Assembly: GCA_018417955.1 (NCBI GenBank) | Contig: JACTVC010000022.1 | Coordinates: 806,001-870,000 of the forward strand | Length of the DNA stretch: 64,000 nt | DNA from: Laccaria trichodermophora | Lineage: Eukaryota; Basidiomycota; Agaricomycetes; Agaricales; Hydnangiaceae | Direction of reading: 5' to 3' | Part shown: piece by piece, positions 1-11,445 of the stretch | Position numbering within the stretch: the stretch's first letter is position 1 | Layout of the letters: the number at the start of each line of letters is the position of its first letter | Translations under genes and position numbers: made by a program | Notes under the pieces: model-generated | What the model was told of the DNA's origin: nothing | The model's input: the letters and a program-made list of their open reading frames with translations, nothing else | Databases searched by the model: none

Positions 1-1100
1 GCCTGGCCATAGTCGTAACTCGTCTTTCTCTTCCTGGACTCTGCGAGTTTCGAAGGCGACGGACTGCTTGGCGCAGAAGAGGTATGTACGTTGAAGTAGT
101 CCTTGTCTGGATCTTCAATCGCCTCAAAAGATATCCGGCGTTTCTTCTTGCTCTTATGGGGTGTAGGGGGCGTGTGGAAGTAGGGTCCCTCACCCTCCGC
201 GTCAGCGTCAGGATCAGTTACCTCCAACGCCCTCTTCTGCTCCTGTGATAAACGGGGTACATTCCTAGGCGACGACGTATCAGCCACCAGAATTAACCCC
301 CCGTCTTCCCATTGGTCCTCGCATTCATCATCCTGCTTCTCGTCCCGCTCTACCTTGAGTTTCTTCTCGAGCGCGAAGAAACCAAAGGGGTCAGAGTTTG
401 TCGGGGTGGGGTTGTCATTGCCAGCTTCTTCCTCAGAGGGTCGGACGTCGAATGAGTTCCATGGGTCATAAGCCCCAGCTTCGTCCACGTCTTGCTCACG
501 TGAGTGGGCTCCGCTGAAGACATGCCCTGACGGAGACAAGATATGCTGGAATGCACCTGGCAGAGGCTGGGCGTGTAACGGTGAAGTAAATGACGATGCA
601 GAAGGGGGCGAGGAGGGTGGTAGAGGGGAGGAGAAGATGGGACGACTGTTCACGGGGGCCGGGTTTATGGCGTGCTCTGCAGAAGGAGACGGTAACGCAA
701 TGGCGGAAATAACTTCAGCAGCTGCCTCGGACGAGGGAGTTATAGCGGCTGCGACACCCTGGCCTCTGTTTTCCGCCTCTGGGGCAGGCACGAAATGTTT
801 TGTGATGTCCTGCAGAGGCTGCTTCTTTTTCTTCGTCACGGCTGTCTTGCCCTTAGGTTTCGCTGCTGCGGTCTTTCCCTTCGTTGCGGTGCTGACTGTT
901 GCCGTGGTCGAGATGCCACCCAATACCGTCCTCCCGGCCGTCGACCTGGTACCCCGCCGTCCAGCAGCGGTGTCATGCCGTGGTTGTGCGCTCAAGACGT
1001 TTTCATTCTCCTTCTCGCTCTCATGGTCGTGCGCGACGTTGGTATTGGCATTGTTCGCCGCGTCCCACTGTTTTCGGGTGATGTTTCTTGTTCGTGGCAT
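1..1100 (-). CDS. Disordered, basic/acidic low-complexity protein, 3' end off window
   Basis: The minus frame starting at the ATG at 1100-1098 stays open for about 366 codons to the left edge, so the protein is N-terminally complete and cut by the window. It begins MPRTRNITRKQWDAAN and is rich in Ala, Thr, Ser, Pro and charged residues with no visible fold. Short basic clusters (KKKKQP near residue 85, KSKKKRR and RKRK near the cut end) look like nuclear localisation signals, and there are many SP/TP pairs such as TPPTPHKSKK. I do not recognise the family. A nuclear regulatory protein is a guess based only on composition. No intron was needed to keep the frame open. Confidence 0.6.
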   Translation of the reverse strand, partial: MPRTRNITRKQWDAANNANTNVAHDHESEKENENVLSAQPRHDTAAGRRGTRSTAGRTVLGGISTTATVSTATKGKTAAAKPKGKTAVTKKKKQPLQDITKHFVPAPEAENRGQGVAAAITPSSEAAAEVISAIALPSPSAEHAINPAPVNSRPIFSSPLPPSSPPSASSFTSPLHAQPLPGAFQHILSPSGHVFSGAHSREQDVDEAGAYDPWNSFDVRPSEEEAGNDNPTPTNSDPFGFFALEKKLKVERDEKQDDECEDQWEDGGLILVADTSSPRNVPRLSQEQKRALEVTDPDADAEGEGPYFHTPPTPHKSKKKRRISFEAIEDPDKDYFNVHTSSAPSSPSPSKLAESRKRKTSYDYGQ

Positions 1101-4047
1101 GGTCGTTGTCGTGTTGTTCTTCCTCTTCTTTTCGTACGAGTTCTTCGATGTTCAAATCCAAAAAAAAACTTCGATAGTAATAGAGTTATGTGTGTTGTGT
1201 CGAGCTCGACGAGGCTGCGTTCGTTCAGAATCAAGAAAGTGTGTTGTAAATGGCGGTTGTGGTCGTTATGGTAGAAAGGAAGAGCGGGGGAGGTAGTCGT
1301 AGTATGCGGAAGGATCAAGTGTGCGCATGAAATTCGGGGGAATAGGGGCGTGGGAGAGTGGCTTGAACCAACACTGCCAACAGACGCGTCGCATCACGTG
1401 GACGCGTTTCGCATTCGCGTCGTTTACCTCTCGCACCCGACTTGCTTCCTTTCATGAAAGAATTTTACCAGATGGGGTTGATTCTCTTTTTTAGACTCTC
1501 TCTGAGGGGTTGGATACTGTATTCCGATATTCTGGCGAGTGCTCGATGCTATCTCTATTTCTGATAATCCCAATAGATCGAATCAATCGTTTTGGACCTC
1601 AGTAGAACTCCTGAATATATCACATTCATCTCCTCTACGGTAACTTGAGAAAAGGACATCATCCAGCACTGACGATGACCTCATATTGTGGAGTCAGATA
1701 GTTCAACCAATACTATCTCTCATGACGTCGCTTTACCACGAGTAGGCGTCGATAAAGCTCTTTGTCATTCCAAGTTCAATCTTACCACCCCAAATCCCAC
1801 TTGCCAAGCGCTGTTCAGCATCTAACGCACGATCGCCGCAATGGCCTGAAATTTGACTTTGCCTTGCAAGGTTGAACAGGGGTAAGCTTTGACGTGATGC
1901 ATATCACTGCGACCGGCGGCCGCTGCCCAAACCTGTCGTTTCTCGGAAAGTTGCACGATAGCTATTGCCAAACGGTGCTACCTCGCAATTGAATTTCTCA
2001 TTCGACACGTTCAATTGGGGACTGTGGAGCGGCACACTGATCAAGTTTCTCCAGACGGCAGACGTGGAATCAGATAATCCACCCATCGTCTCAAGACATC
2101 CATGTTGGCAGGTCTACATCCTCACTTTGCCATCCTCCGACAACGATCTACTCCCTAAAGTTTCAGTCTCCATCATGATCAATGAACTCTGGGCATTAGA
2201 ACCCCTCATCCCCGATACCGAGCCTATTCCTATGCTCCCTGAGAGAAGATCCAAGCAATGCTCGCGGTTAAGGAAGGAAGATCAGGGTGTCATCTATCTA
2301 ATTCATCCTTTGTCAAAGGGCTTTGCGGGGTGATCGGCATGACGCACACGGCGCACGATGATAAGAAACAGGAACTGTGAAAAAAGCCACTGAGGCTAAC
2401 CAGAACCTGTCAAAATCCGGACGCCGCTGGAATTCAAGTTCGGGCTCGGAGAGGTCCGTTTGCCAGGCCAGGTGGGTGTCGTCAGTAAGATACCGGTAAG
2501 TCCCCGTAATCTACTATCCCCATTTCCACCGACGACCTCGTCTCTGGCGATAGGTTTCCTCTGCTATAGAAGCCCTGCCCTTATCAGTTTCTTTTCTTTT
2601 TTCAAATGGCTCTCTTTATCCACATGTCCGCTATTTCTCCTTTTTTTGCATCAAGATAGCAGGAGCGCGCCGCTGCAGCGTGAAGCTTTTACTTAATAGT
2701 ACGTCGCCCGGGTGTCTCCTCACACGCGACACCACTGAATGCCACTCGACCCCTATCCTTTGGGCCTCACATTGTTGCCTAACCTCACAAGGTAAACCTA
2801 GTAGTATGTAATAGCTGCGGAATTATTTTTGTCGTGGCGACAAGGGATTGAAGTTCCTTGAGATAAGTAACGTCATGGATGGTTTGTTTTCCCCGTCTGG
2901 GTATGAGAGGCCGCCTTTTCTTTTATATCACCTTCGTCATACCTCTTCTCCTGCGCTTTGAGGTTTCCTGACTACTCCGACAGGATACAATTTTTTTGAG
3001 AAATGCCAGTGCTGGAACCGGCCTTTTCCTCGCACCCCTCGAGACACCCTGTTTTTTTTTAACATCCTCGCAGCGTTTGGTTTTGAATTAATAGTTGTTT
3101 TGACCTCCCAGCCTCCCAAAAGAGAATGTGCCAACGTTGGACCGTGACGATTTTATCAGAGTAGGCTTGTTCGAGGGTCTTGTGATGACGAAGAAACTGC
3201 CAAGCAATGATATTGACGTATAACCTTCGAATTCTGAAAGTAAAACTGAAGACCCCTTGATAAGCTAGTTATTCATGTCGCTCAAAGACGTTTAGTCTCC
3301 ATTCTTCCCCTTGTAACCGACTCGGAAATTAAAAGGCACCAGACATTGTAGATGAAACAGGTCGTACGGAAAGCGTAACTTTTATCATTGGCGCTGCACG
3401 TACCTGTCTTCATTTCATTTCTTACGAAAGAGTTTACTCAACCAAAAAAGTCAATATGTTCCTTAGCTGTTCCTGTCCGTTCACAACGGCCCCTAGCAAT
3501 AAGCGCCTCTGTCTCCAAGTAGATTTGCACCCCCATCGTATATCTGCCTGACATCACCCTCTTCACTCGTACGTTCCAACCACATCGAACGATTTTCAAT
3601 GATCCGACGCGTCGAGAGGTTTACCGTTTATACGACGCGCCAGGATCACGTGGTATCGGACTAGGAACCGGGTATGTGTAAAGCCGACGATGTCAATGTC
3701 AGTGTCATTATCGTCCGACATCAGTTCTCTCAAGAGCTTGAATTCTGGCAAATTCGAGCATAGAGGACTCCGGAGGAGTACACTAGGGCGTGAAACGCAC
3801 TTAGAGACAGCGCATATTTGGCGGGATCAACAACATTGAAGCATATGTTTATTCCGGAGTCTTCAATGTTCGGCACACCACAAACGCAAGTAATCACATA
3901 TCCATCGAATGATGAGTCTCCCCCACCTCCTTATTTTTTCAAAAAAGTCGTCCCAGATCCGTTACCCCCATAACTAACCCCAACCGCCAAGCGACAAAAC
4001 CACGATAAAAGATCAATCTACCCAGAGTGAACGCAACAAAAAAAAAC
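1101..4047. other. 2.9 kb without a recognised gene
   Basis: The stretch is pyrimidine-rich and broken by stops. The longest frame (1965-2333, plus) opens with TTG rather than ATG and matches nothing I recognise. No paired splice sites extend it convincingly. It must contain the upstream regions of the minus gene ending at 1100 and of the panB gene starting at 4048. Confidence 0.5.
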
Positions 4048-5116
4048 ATGGCTTCACTCCTCGCACGCACTCCCCGCCTCAACAACGACCTCGCCGCACT
4101 CCTCATCAGCGGAAGACGACGTATGAGCGTACGGCCCCCCATCAAAGACCCAACGACCCCACCCATCCCGCGCAAAAAAGTGACGATCCAAGCGCTCCAT
4201 GCGCTACGGCAGTCCAAAACGCCCATCGCGATGTTGACGGCATACGACTACCCCTCTGCGCTAGCGTGCTCCTCTTCGACGTTAACGGACATCACCCTCG
4301 TCGGTGACTCACTGGCGCAAGTGTGTTTGGGGTACGCATCCACCACGCAGCTCACCCTCGACGAGATGGTACACCACGCCAAGGCAGTGGCGAGGGGGAC
4401 GACGCATCCCCTCTTGATCGCGGACATGCCGTTCGGGTCGTATCATACCTCCGTGAGCGATGCGGTTGCCAACGCGGTGCGGCTTGTGCGGGAGGCGGGC
4501 GTGGAGGGCGTGAAGCTCGAGGGTGGACGGGAGATTGTGGATGTGGTGAAGAAGTTGACGGAGGTGGGGATTCCGGTTATGGCGCATGTGGGGTTGCTCC
4601 CGCAGAGGCATAGTGCGTTGAGCGGGTATAAGGTGCAGGGGAGGAGTGTGGAGGGTGCGAGGAGGGTGGTGAGGGATGCGTTGGCGCTTGAGGAGGCCGG
4701 GGCGTTCTCGATGGTTGTGGAGGCGGTGCCGAAGGAGTTGGGGAGGTATATTACCGAGAGGGTAAGGATACCGACGATTGGGATTGGGGCGGGGCCGTGG
4801 ACTAGTGGGCAGGTATGGCTTGTGCGGGCGTATGTTGCGCGACGGTTTACTCACCTTCTCCTTCCTTCCTCAGGTTTTGGTGTTTGATGATGTGATGGGC
4901 ACTTGGTCAGGGCATAAAGCGAAGTTTGTGCGTCGTTTTGCGAATATGAAGGATGTTAGGGATACGGGGGTACAGCGGTATGCGGAAGCGGTGAGGGATG
5001 GAACGTTTCCTGACGCAGAGGCGGAGAGCTACGCGATGGATGAAAACGAGTGGGACAAATTCCTGCAGAGCGAAGGCGTCCACGCGCAACGGGGAAACGC
5101 TGGAGATCGGGCTTAA
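4048..5116 (+). CDS. panB: 3-methyl-2-oxobutanoate hydroxymethyltransferase (ketopantoate hydroxymethyltransferase)
   Basis: This enzyme adds a hydroxymethyl group from methylene-tetrahydrofolate to 2-oxoisovalerate, giving ketopantoate, the first committed step of pantothenate and CoA synthesis. Two exons (4048-4812, 4874-5116) around a 61-nt phase-0 GT-AG intron give 335 residues. Family motifs run in order: LTAYDYPSA, LVGDSLAQVCLGY, ADMPFGSY, EGVKLEGG, MAHVGLLPQ, and IGAGPWTSGQ joined across the intron to VLVFDD. The open frame extends upstream from 4048 but has no ATG there, so 4048 is chosen. The first 30 residues are rich in Arg, Leu and Ser with almost no acidic residues, compatible with a mitochondrial presequence, as is usual for fungal PanB. 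The coding sequence shifts to strong G/GG-rich codon use after about 4500. It appears intact. Confidence 0.95.
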
Positions 5117-5505
5117 TTTACCAACTATCTATTCTGCTAGATCTGTTCTCGATATTGTGCTACCTGGAATTGCAAAAGAGGACTACTTCATGCTACTATC
5201 AGCAAGTGAATTTTGGTTTGATTAGATAGGCAGACATCTTATCAGTTTTATTTATTTATGTAAACACTCCGAGTCCTTCCTCTCAACCATCGTCAGCAAT
5301 GGCGGCCAGCGCATTGGCAATATGAAGATTCTGAGCTGAACACATCATCTCTAGTACCCTAACTTCGTAAAAACCCGCCAATTTGCGCCCAAATAACGCG
5401 TTGGGCAGATCAAGAAGTTGCACGGCCTCCCTTTAAATTACTTTGTCTGTGGGCGGCAGCACTCTCCACTAGAGACTTCCCATTGGCTCTGGGGCGAAAG
5501 CTATC

Positions 5506-5511
5506 TATAAT
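5506..5511 (+). promoter_or_regulatory. TATA-like element upstream of the GH71 gene
   Basis: A TATAAT at 5506-5511 lies about 250 nt before the GH71 ATG, with an inverted CCAAT (ATTGG) about 25 nt further upstream. The rest of 5117-5758 shows no gene. The long interval would be a leader of roughly 200 nt. Confidence 0.3.
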
Positions 5512-5758
5512 TCACGAACCAGAGGAACAGCGCTCTTATTCTGTCTTTCGATCTTAACCTGGAAACCCGCCTTGTTCAAGTCTTAAACACCACCTGTGCG
5601 CGTTGTCTTAATCTGCGCTTCTCTCTTCATCCTCTCAGTTCTTCCATTGAAGTGGTTTCATACCAACATATATCATCGCCTCAATCCTTAGGTCTGCTCC
5701 ACCACTCTTTGCTCGTGTCCATCGCTCACGTTCCCGCTCACAACTCTCCCCCATCGCA

Positions 5759-7886
5759 ATGGCCAATCCTATTCGTGCATGGGACTACATCAGACCACCC
5801 GGTGAATTCCAAGCATTCCAAAAGATCCCAGAGAAACCGATGTCTTTGAGTCAATCTGCAGTTACGTTGATGGACGTATCGTCCGCCCAGAAGAATTGGG
5901 TCTTTGCACAGTACGTGTATCCTTCCCTTTGTTCTAGAGGTTAGACGCTGAGGGGAGTGCAGTTTTATGGTTGGGAACACTTATGTGTGTCTTTGTTGCT
6001 ACGACCGTTGCCTCTTGGCATGACGTTGAAGTACTTGTATTCCAGCCGTACACTGTTGATGATTGGACGGAAGACATCAAGCTCGCTGCGTCCCAAGATC
6101 TGTACGTCCTTTGTGCCTGTGTCTCTTTGCTACACCTATGTCTCATTTTCTTGTTCCACGCAGCGACGGCTTCGTCCTGAATGTAGGCCCAGAGTCATGG
6201 CAACAAGCACGCGTTGCGGACTGTTTCGCTGCTGCCTCCCAACTTCCTGATACCATCAACTTTCGCTTTTTCTTCAGTTTCGATATGAGGTACGTCTTCA
6301 TTGCCCCTTCCGTCCTCCCTCCGTCACCTCATTTCATCTCTCACTGAACCCGAACCACCAGCTCTATCCCCGGAACCACAGCCCAAGACGTCCATCTCCT
6401 CAAAGCGTACTACGCCCCTTTTGCGAAGAACCCACGTATGTTCAAGCACCCGCGTACAGGTGGAGTGGTCGTTTCTACGTTCTCGGGAGAGAATAGTACG
6501 TTCGGCCAGGGGACCATGGAGAAAGGCTGGGTTTATGTTAAAGCTACGTTGGGCGCCATAGCTCCGGTGCGTTCTTTTGTGTCTTAATTCCCAATGTGAA
6601 TAGCGGTACTGATGATACATGGAAAGGTATACTTCGTCCCCTCACTATTCATCAACCCTGCGCGATACCCAAGGATCGCGGCTCTTGATGGGGCATTCAA
6701 CGTATCTCATTCTGCCCTCCTCTCTTTTTTAAAGACCATCATTATAACCAATTCTATTTCAACTACAGTGGAACGGCGGTTGGCCAATTGAACTCACTCC
6801 CACCCACCCACGAGACCGAATCGTCAACGCGAAGCTTGATTCCGACGTGGTGCATATCCAGAATTTGACGGGCGGGCGGACGTTCATGGCTGCTGTGTCA
6901 CCGTGGTTCTTTACTGTGCGTTTCTTTTTGCGCTCTTAGCCTTGAAGCTTAACAGTGAGGGTTAACTTTCCGAAGCATTACGGGCCTGATTCCTGGAATA
7001 AGAACGTGCGTATCTATCTCTTTTGTCTAGTGAAACCATGCTTATTGAGTGACAAAGTGGATCTATCGTGGAGATGATTGGTTGTTTGTGAGGCGGTGGG
7101 AGCAGTTGATAGCGATGAGGGACCGTGTTGATATTGCGCAGGTTATTTCTTGGAATGGTGAGTTTCTCGTCTGCTTGTTTTTTGTCTTCCTTCATCTTTC
7201 ATTCCATCTGAGTCGTTGATTTTCTTGACTCCGTTTGGATTCCATTCTTGTCTTCTGTTTAATTTTCGAATGATGTGGCGGACTCCCGTCCCAGAAACGC
7301 TAATCCCTCTTTGCCAATCCAGATTACGGTGAATCTCACTATATAGGACCCATTAAGGGCGCCCAACCGAACTCTCACGCATGGGTCGACGGCTACCCGC
7401 ACGAAGCCTGGCTCCGATTCAATAGCTACTTCGCTCGCGCATTCAAGGAAGGAACATACCCCACCATCACAAAGGACGAGATATACCTCTGGGGTCGGCC
7501 CCATCCCAAAGCCGCGGGTTCAGCTGACCACGTCGGGCGTCCAAAGAATTGGGAATTGGTACGATATCTCTTTTCCTTTTTTTTTTTTTCGGGATAAGTT
7601 AACGATGAAAACTTTTGATGAATAGACTGACGACTTGCTTTGGGCCGTCGTATTTGCTACTGCTCCAGCTACGGTTGAGTTGTACACCACGGAGACGCGT
7701 AAGCACACGTTCAGCGTCGCGCCGGGGATGACGAAGCTTTCGTGCCCTCTCAAAGCGGATGGGGGGATGAAGGCGACGATGGTAAGGGATGGGAAGGTTG
7801 TGGCGAGTTGTAGTCCTGTTGGGTATCGGTTTGAGAGCAGGCCTGGGGTGTATAATTTCAATGTGGTTGTAGCGGCGTCTGCGTGA
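5759..7886 (+). CDS. Glycoside hydrolase family 71, alpha-1,3-glucanase (mutanase-like)
   Basis: GH71 enzymes cleave alpha-1,3-glucan, a fungal cell-wall polymer. Eleven exons reconstruct 469 residues: 5759-5910, 5963-5984, 6046-6101, 6164-6289, 6362-6566, 6627-6701, 6769-6915, 6976-7005, 7058-7157, 7323-7558, 7626-7886. Introns are 52-75 nt except the 165-nt ninth. Splicing restores the family signatures: VFAHFMVGNT, YTVDDWTEDIKLA, DGFVLNVGPESW, FFFSFDMSSIPG, VVSTFSGE, AVSPWFFTHYGPDSWNKN and SWNDYGESHYIGP. A C-terminal beta-rich stretch follows. The chosen start MANPIRAWDY has no hydrophobic signal peptide, which is odd for a wall enzyme: either an upstream exon was missed, or this is an intracellular or unconventionally secreted member. 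All exons are in frame and no lesion was seen. Confidence 0.93.
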
Positions 7887-8088
7887 ATTGTGACAAATGT
7901 AAAAAAACCTCCGCTCAAACGTCAAATTTTCAAAAGTTCAATTTGAAACTCTATGCCCCACCACAAAAAACTGATTAAGTGATTTGGGAGAGTAGTATAT
8001 GAGGTTTAAAAGTTGGAGAAAATGGTTCTCTTGGCGACGCGCTCAGGAACCTCCAGGTTCGCTGTCACAGTGTCAGTGCCTTGACAGA

Positions 8089-8095
8089 TATAAAA
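8089..8095 (+). promoter_or_regulatory. TATA box of the small secreted protein gene
   Basis: A perfect TATAAAA lies 88 nt before the ATG at 8183. Spacing fits a short leader. The 200 nt before it follow the end of the GH71 gene and hold no other gene. Confidence 0.5.
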
Positions 8096-8182
8096 TGTCG
8101 TTTCTCACACCATAGTTTATTCCACATCCCACTTCGTCCAATCGTTTCGACCGTCCACTTCTCCAAGCCCACGAAAAGGTCG

Positions 8183-8601
8183 ATGTACCCAATTTACTTC
8201 ACGCTCAGCGCCCTGCTCTCGCTTGCAGCAGTACACGCGTCTGGTGTGCCCAGCTGCACTTTTCACTGTCCGACAGAAGATCTGGCTAGCTTTCCACTGG
8301 GTGACCACATGTACAGTGACGATGGGGCCTCCCTATTCTGCAGCTACCCCGCTTTTCCAGGTGGAGGGGCAGGTGACTTCTCCTGCACATACGACGTCAG
8401 TCTTTCTCATGATATGATTCGTTCATTTCAACTTAGATCCTTCAATAGAATACCGGCGCACTTTCGCAGGACGGCGACGCAGGTTTCTGTCCCAAGGCAG
8501 CAATCTCCTCCTGCCACGAAGCCGATCATAATAGCGCACCCTCGCAGTCTTCAGCCGCTCCGACGACAACGCCCGTCACTCACGTACCAGACGAGCTTTG
8601 A
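8183..8601 (+). CDS. Small secreted cysteine-rich protein
   Basis: Two exons (8183-8395, 8449-8601) around a 53-nt intron give 121 residues. The start MYPIYFTLSALLSLAAVHASG is a clear signal peptide with a cleavage site near residue 19-20. The mature protein has eight cysteines, in patterns CTFHC, FCSY, SCTYD, then NTGALSQDGDAGFCPKAA and SSCHE after the intron, followed by a Ser/Pro/Thr tail. The C-T-Y-D / NTG / D-x-G-F-C-P layout is one I associate with small secreted proteins of agaricomycetes, whose function is mostly unknown. The acceptor at 8448 was preferred to one at 8437, which runs straight into a stop. An extracellular or effector-like role is inference only. Confidence 0.75.
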
Positions 8602-9129
8602 GACCACGGGCACGCCTGTAGAATGACTGGCAGTTCAAAGTGCAGGTTCAGGCTTACTAGCGACTCCGACCCAAGTATGCCAGGGACAGGCCAAAAGGAA
8701 CACTTCGGGAACCTTGCTCGTTAGGCCTCTTGATTTATCTTTATTCTTCACACATCTACCATCCCCTTTACCTTGATCTCAGCCCTTTTCATTTAGTGCG
8801 GATAAATCTATCTGAGATTCAAACATAAACATCTTCCTACGTTGTATTTTTGGAACTAAACACAAAACTAGCCACGTTGATCTATTATTGTCCTACCAAG
8901 TTATTTATGGGGGTTGGGTGGTGCAACCGTAGGCCCTAGATACATTATGTACATATTGAAATCCATCCTACACACGGCAATAGAAAGGAGCAACATTGAA
9001 ATCACTCCTCCCTGGATTGGGTGAAAAATCCACTCAGTCCGTCAACACATGAACACCAAAGAAGATTGTCCTCTGCCTGTCCGTCACCAATTAGTACGAA
9101 GATGAGATAACGAATCGCGAAGAAAAACT
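8602..9129. other. Intergenic between convergent genes
   Basis: AT-richer DNA between the convergent stops of the secreted protein and the F-box gene, presumably both 3' UTRs. No open frame, repeat or RNA gene was seen. Confidence 0.4.
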
Positions 9130-10629
9130 TCATGTACGCCCTGGATATACATAAGCCCACTCAACGTCCCCGCCACAGAGGCGAAAGGCTTTAACAGAAG
9201 TGCACGCCTTCCCGACGGATGGGACGAACCCAACCTCCCCGGAAAAATTTGTGACCAAAGCCGGATCTCGAAAACAGCGTCCCACAAAGCTGATGTCCCG
9301 TAATGCAGGCAACAGCCCAAGCCACCTCGGAAGGAGGTTCAGAGTCAGATCGGAAAAGGGGCCGTCCAGACTATCAATACGCAAGTACTTCACACAATGT
9401 GTAGAAGCTTCTGGTCGAGCGACTTCTGGTTCGTCTTCACTGTGCTGTATACCAATCTGGAGCCACGCGTCCAACATCGGCGCATAAGAGGTAAATTCGA
9501 GGGTGAGTGAAAGGTCCTGTTTGCACTCTGAAATCATTTGGAAGGCACTTTCTAAGCGTGTCAAGCCCAAATGCCTGTCTCCAGCAATAATGCGCACGGA
9601 TTGAAGGGCAGGAAGAGAACCTGGAGAAGGTAGGTATAATGCGATGCAATCTGGTGATGACACCAATGTTTCAACACTGGAAAGGGCATCCCCCTTTAAG
9701 CGAGGTGGGTGGCTGGGAATGAACATGTTATGATGGAACTCCAAGGAGCGAAGAGAAGGATGGCGAGCAAAAAAGCATGCCAGTGTAGGAGGGGGTACAG
9801 CGCAATGGGTCACAGAGAGCGTAGAGAGGTTGGGAATGCGTATCTGCTCAAGGCAGGCTGCCCATCCTTTCGAATTGTAAACGTACTTGACGGAAAGATC
9901 TGTAAGATTGCTAGATGTGTTGAGTAACTGGACGTAATAGGTTTGCAGGAAGGGAGGGAAATGTTGCAGGTGACATTTCTTCAGAAATGTTGGCGAAGCT
10001 GCGCGGACTGGTTTGTGTTTAGCGAGAACACTCGGGTTGAAGGTTGGGAAGTAGGATTGAAAGGACTGGAGTGCAGACTCCAATAACGATGGTGAAGGCG
10101 TCGATTGAGACCGGATGTTTTGCCAGATTAAGGACTCCATATACTTCAACTCTATCTCCGTGCACGATTTGAGTGGCAAGAGGTTCAGCAGACTCACTAT
10201 CACGGCCTCCCACTTGGGCGAACATGGGTTCATCATTTGAAGCGAAAAGTTCCTGACGTGCGACAATTTCGAGACGTACTGAAGTAGGAGTCTTGCTTCA
10301 CGTGTCATTGAGTGGGGCGATTTATAGTTGGATGTCAAGTCGCAACGAAGACGCTTCAAAGACGTGCCGTTGACTTGTAGAGACCTAGCGAGCGCCTCCA
10401 ATATGACTTGCGCAGACTCGGAATCGCCATTAGTAGGGATTAACGATATTTCATCACTGAAGGGGTCGCAGTTGTTCGTCGAAAACAGAAATTGGAGGCA
10501 TGCATAGTGAAAGTGTCGACAAGTGGAAGAAAGGGCGAAGATATCAATGGTGAAAGGAATGAAGCTGAGTATGTGGAGTAAAAGTTCATTTGGCATCGCC
10601 TGAAAGGATGCAGCGCATGAGGTCTCCAT
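9130..10629 (-). CDS. F-box protein with leucine-rich C-terminal part
   Basis: F-box proteins recruit substrates to SCF ubiquitin ligases through Skp1. The single-exon frame gives 499 residues from the ATG at 10629. The F-box sits right at the N-terminus (MPNELLLHILSFIP, then LSSTCRHFHY), about residues 14-55. The rest contains irregular leucine-rich segments (NLTDLSVKYV, NLSTLSVTHC, SLRSLEFHHN, LTLEFTS) typical of the many fungal F-box/LRR-like proteins. The open frame continues 31 codons upstream of 10629 but only from a TTG, so the internal ATG just before the F-box is preferred; an upstream exon cannot be excluded. The substrate cannot be told from sequence. Confidence 0.82.
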   Translation of the reverse strand: METSCAASFQAMPNELLLHILSFIPFTIDIFALSSTCRHFHYACLQFLFSTNNCDPFSDEISLIPTNGDSESAQVILEALARSLQVNGTSLKRLRCDLTSNYKSPHSMTREARLLLQYVSKLSHVRNFSLQMMNPCSPKWEAVIVSLLNLLPLKSCTEIELKYMESLIWQNIRSQSTPSPSLLESALQSFQSYFPTFNPSVLAKHKPVRAASPTFLKKCHLQHFPPFLQTYYVQLLNTSSNLTDLSVKYVYNSKGWAACLEQIRIPNLSTLSVTHCAVPPPTLACFFARHPSLRSLEFHHNMFIPSHPPRLKGDALSSVETLVSSPDCIALYLPSPGSLPALQSVRIIAGDRHLGLTRLESAFQMISECKQDLSLTLEFTSYAPMLDAWLQIGIQHSEDEPEVARPEASTHCVKYLRIDSLDGPFSDLTLNLLPRWLGLLPALRDISFVGRCFRDPALVTNFSGEVGFVPSVGKACTSVKAFRLCGGDVEWAYVYPGRT

Positions 10630-11445
10630 CTCGTCTGCGAGGTTGTGATGGTTGTCAGAAAGAGCACTGAGCGGTTTATTTGTTCCCGTTTGGACCGCCA
10701 CAGGAGCCGGTCCGAGCTGCAAGTGTGAGCTCAGCCATCACCACACACAGCGCCGATTTCGACCATCTTCTCCAGGACTTGAGCTCTAGGTAAAGTAATC
10801 TTTCTGTTTGAACACATTATGGGAAAACAGTCTTCTACCTGCTCCGACTGTCGTTCCATGGCCACAGTGATCACAAAATTTCCAAGTTCCTAGTACTATC
10901 GCAATTCCCCTTCAAAGACGCTTTAAGTACCTTCAAAATTTGCACTAAACGAGCTTTTGTTAGACCTCAGGTGAGTTTTCAAAGTGGACGGTTGTAGTAG
11001 TGTTGACGTAGTCACAGCAAAGGACTCCAGCACAACTGCCATGACGGGTGTCAGTCTGATGCTACTACTGATAATATTGCACGTACTACTAGTATAGCGC
11101 GGCCCCAGGACGGAATAAAGCAAACTTGCGGCAGACGACGTGCAAGGGACAAGAAATTGCACTACGGCGCCCCGCCTCTAGCACGGTATCCTATTTCTCC
11201 CATTGTACACAAGTCACAGTTACACAGGGCCGCAGTCCAATTTAGCGCGACTGCCAGATGGCCACCGACGCGTTGATCGACCATTGTTCTCGCACCTGAC
11301 TCTGTTTAATGTCCCAATTCGGGAATGTGGCCTGTCGCATGGACCTTTGTCCACCGTGGTTTATCAACGCGTCACAGATTCCTTCAAGAGTCTCTCGAGC
11401 CTCAACCACCACCACCATCAAGACCAGTAAGTTCAAGTTTTCAAC
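10630..11445. other. Divergent intergenic region, no gene recognised
   Basis: This lies between the minus F-box gene and the plus gene at 11446, so it should hold both promoters. No frame with an ATG and plausible splice sites was convincing. A CACCACCACCACCATCA microsatellite-like run occurs near 11405. Confidence 0.4.

Noticed and set aside
637..1296. Plus-strand frame of 219 codons
   Set aside because: It is the shadow of the minus-strand gene whose frame is open from 1100 to the window edge.
1965..2333. Hypothetical gene of 122 codons
   Set aside because: Starts at TTG, has no motif, and no exon could be joined to it with confidence.
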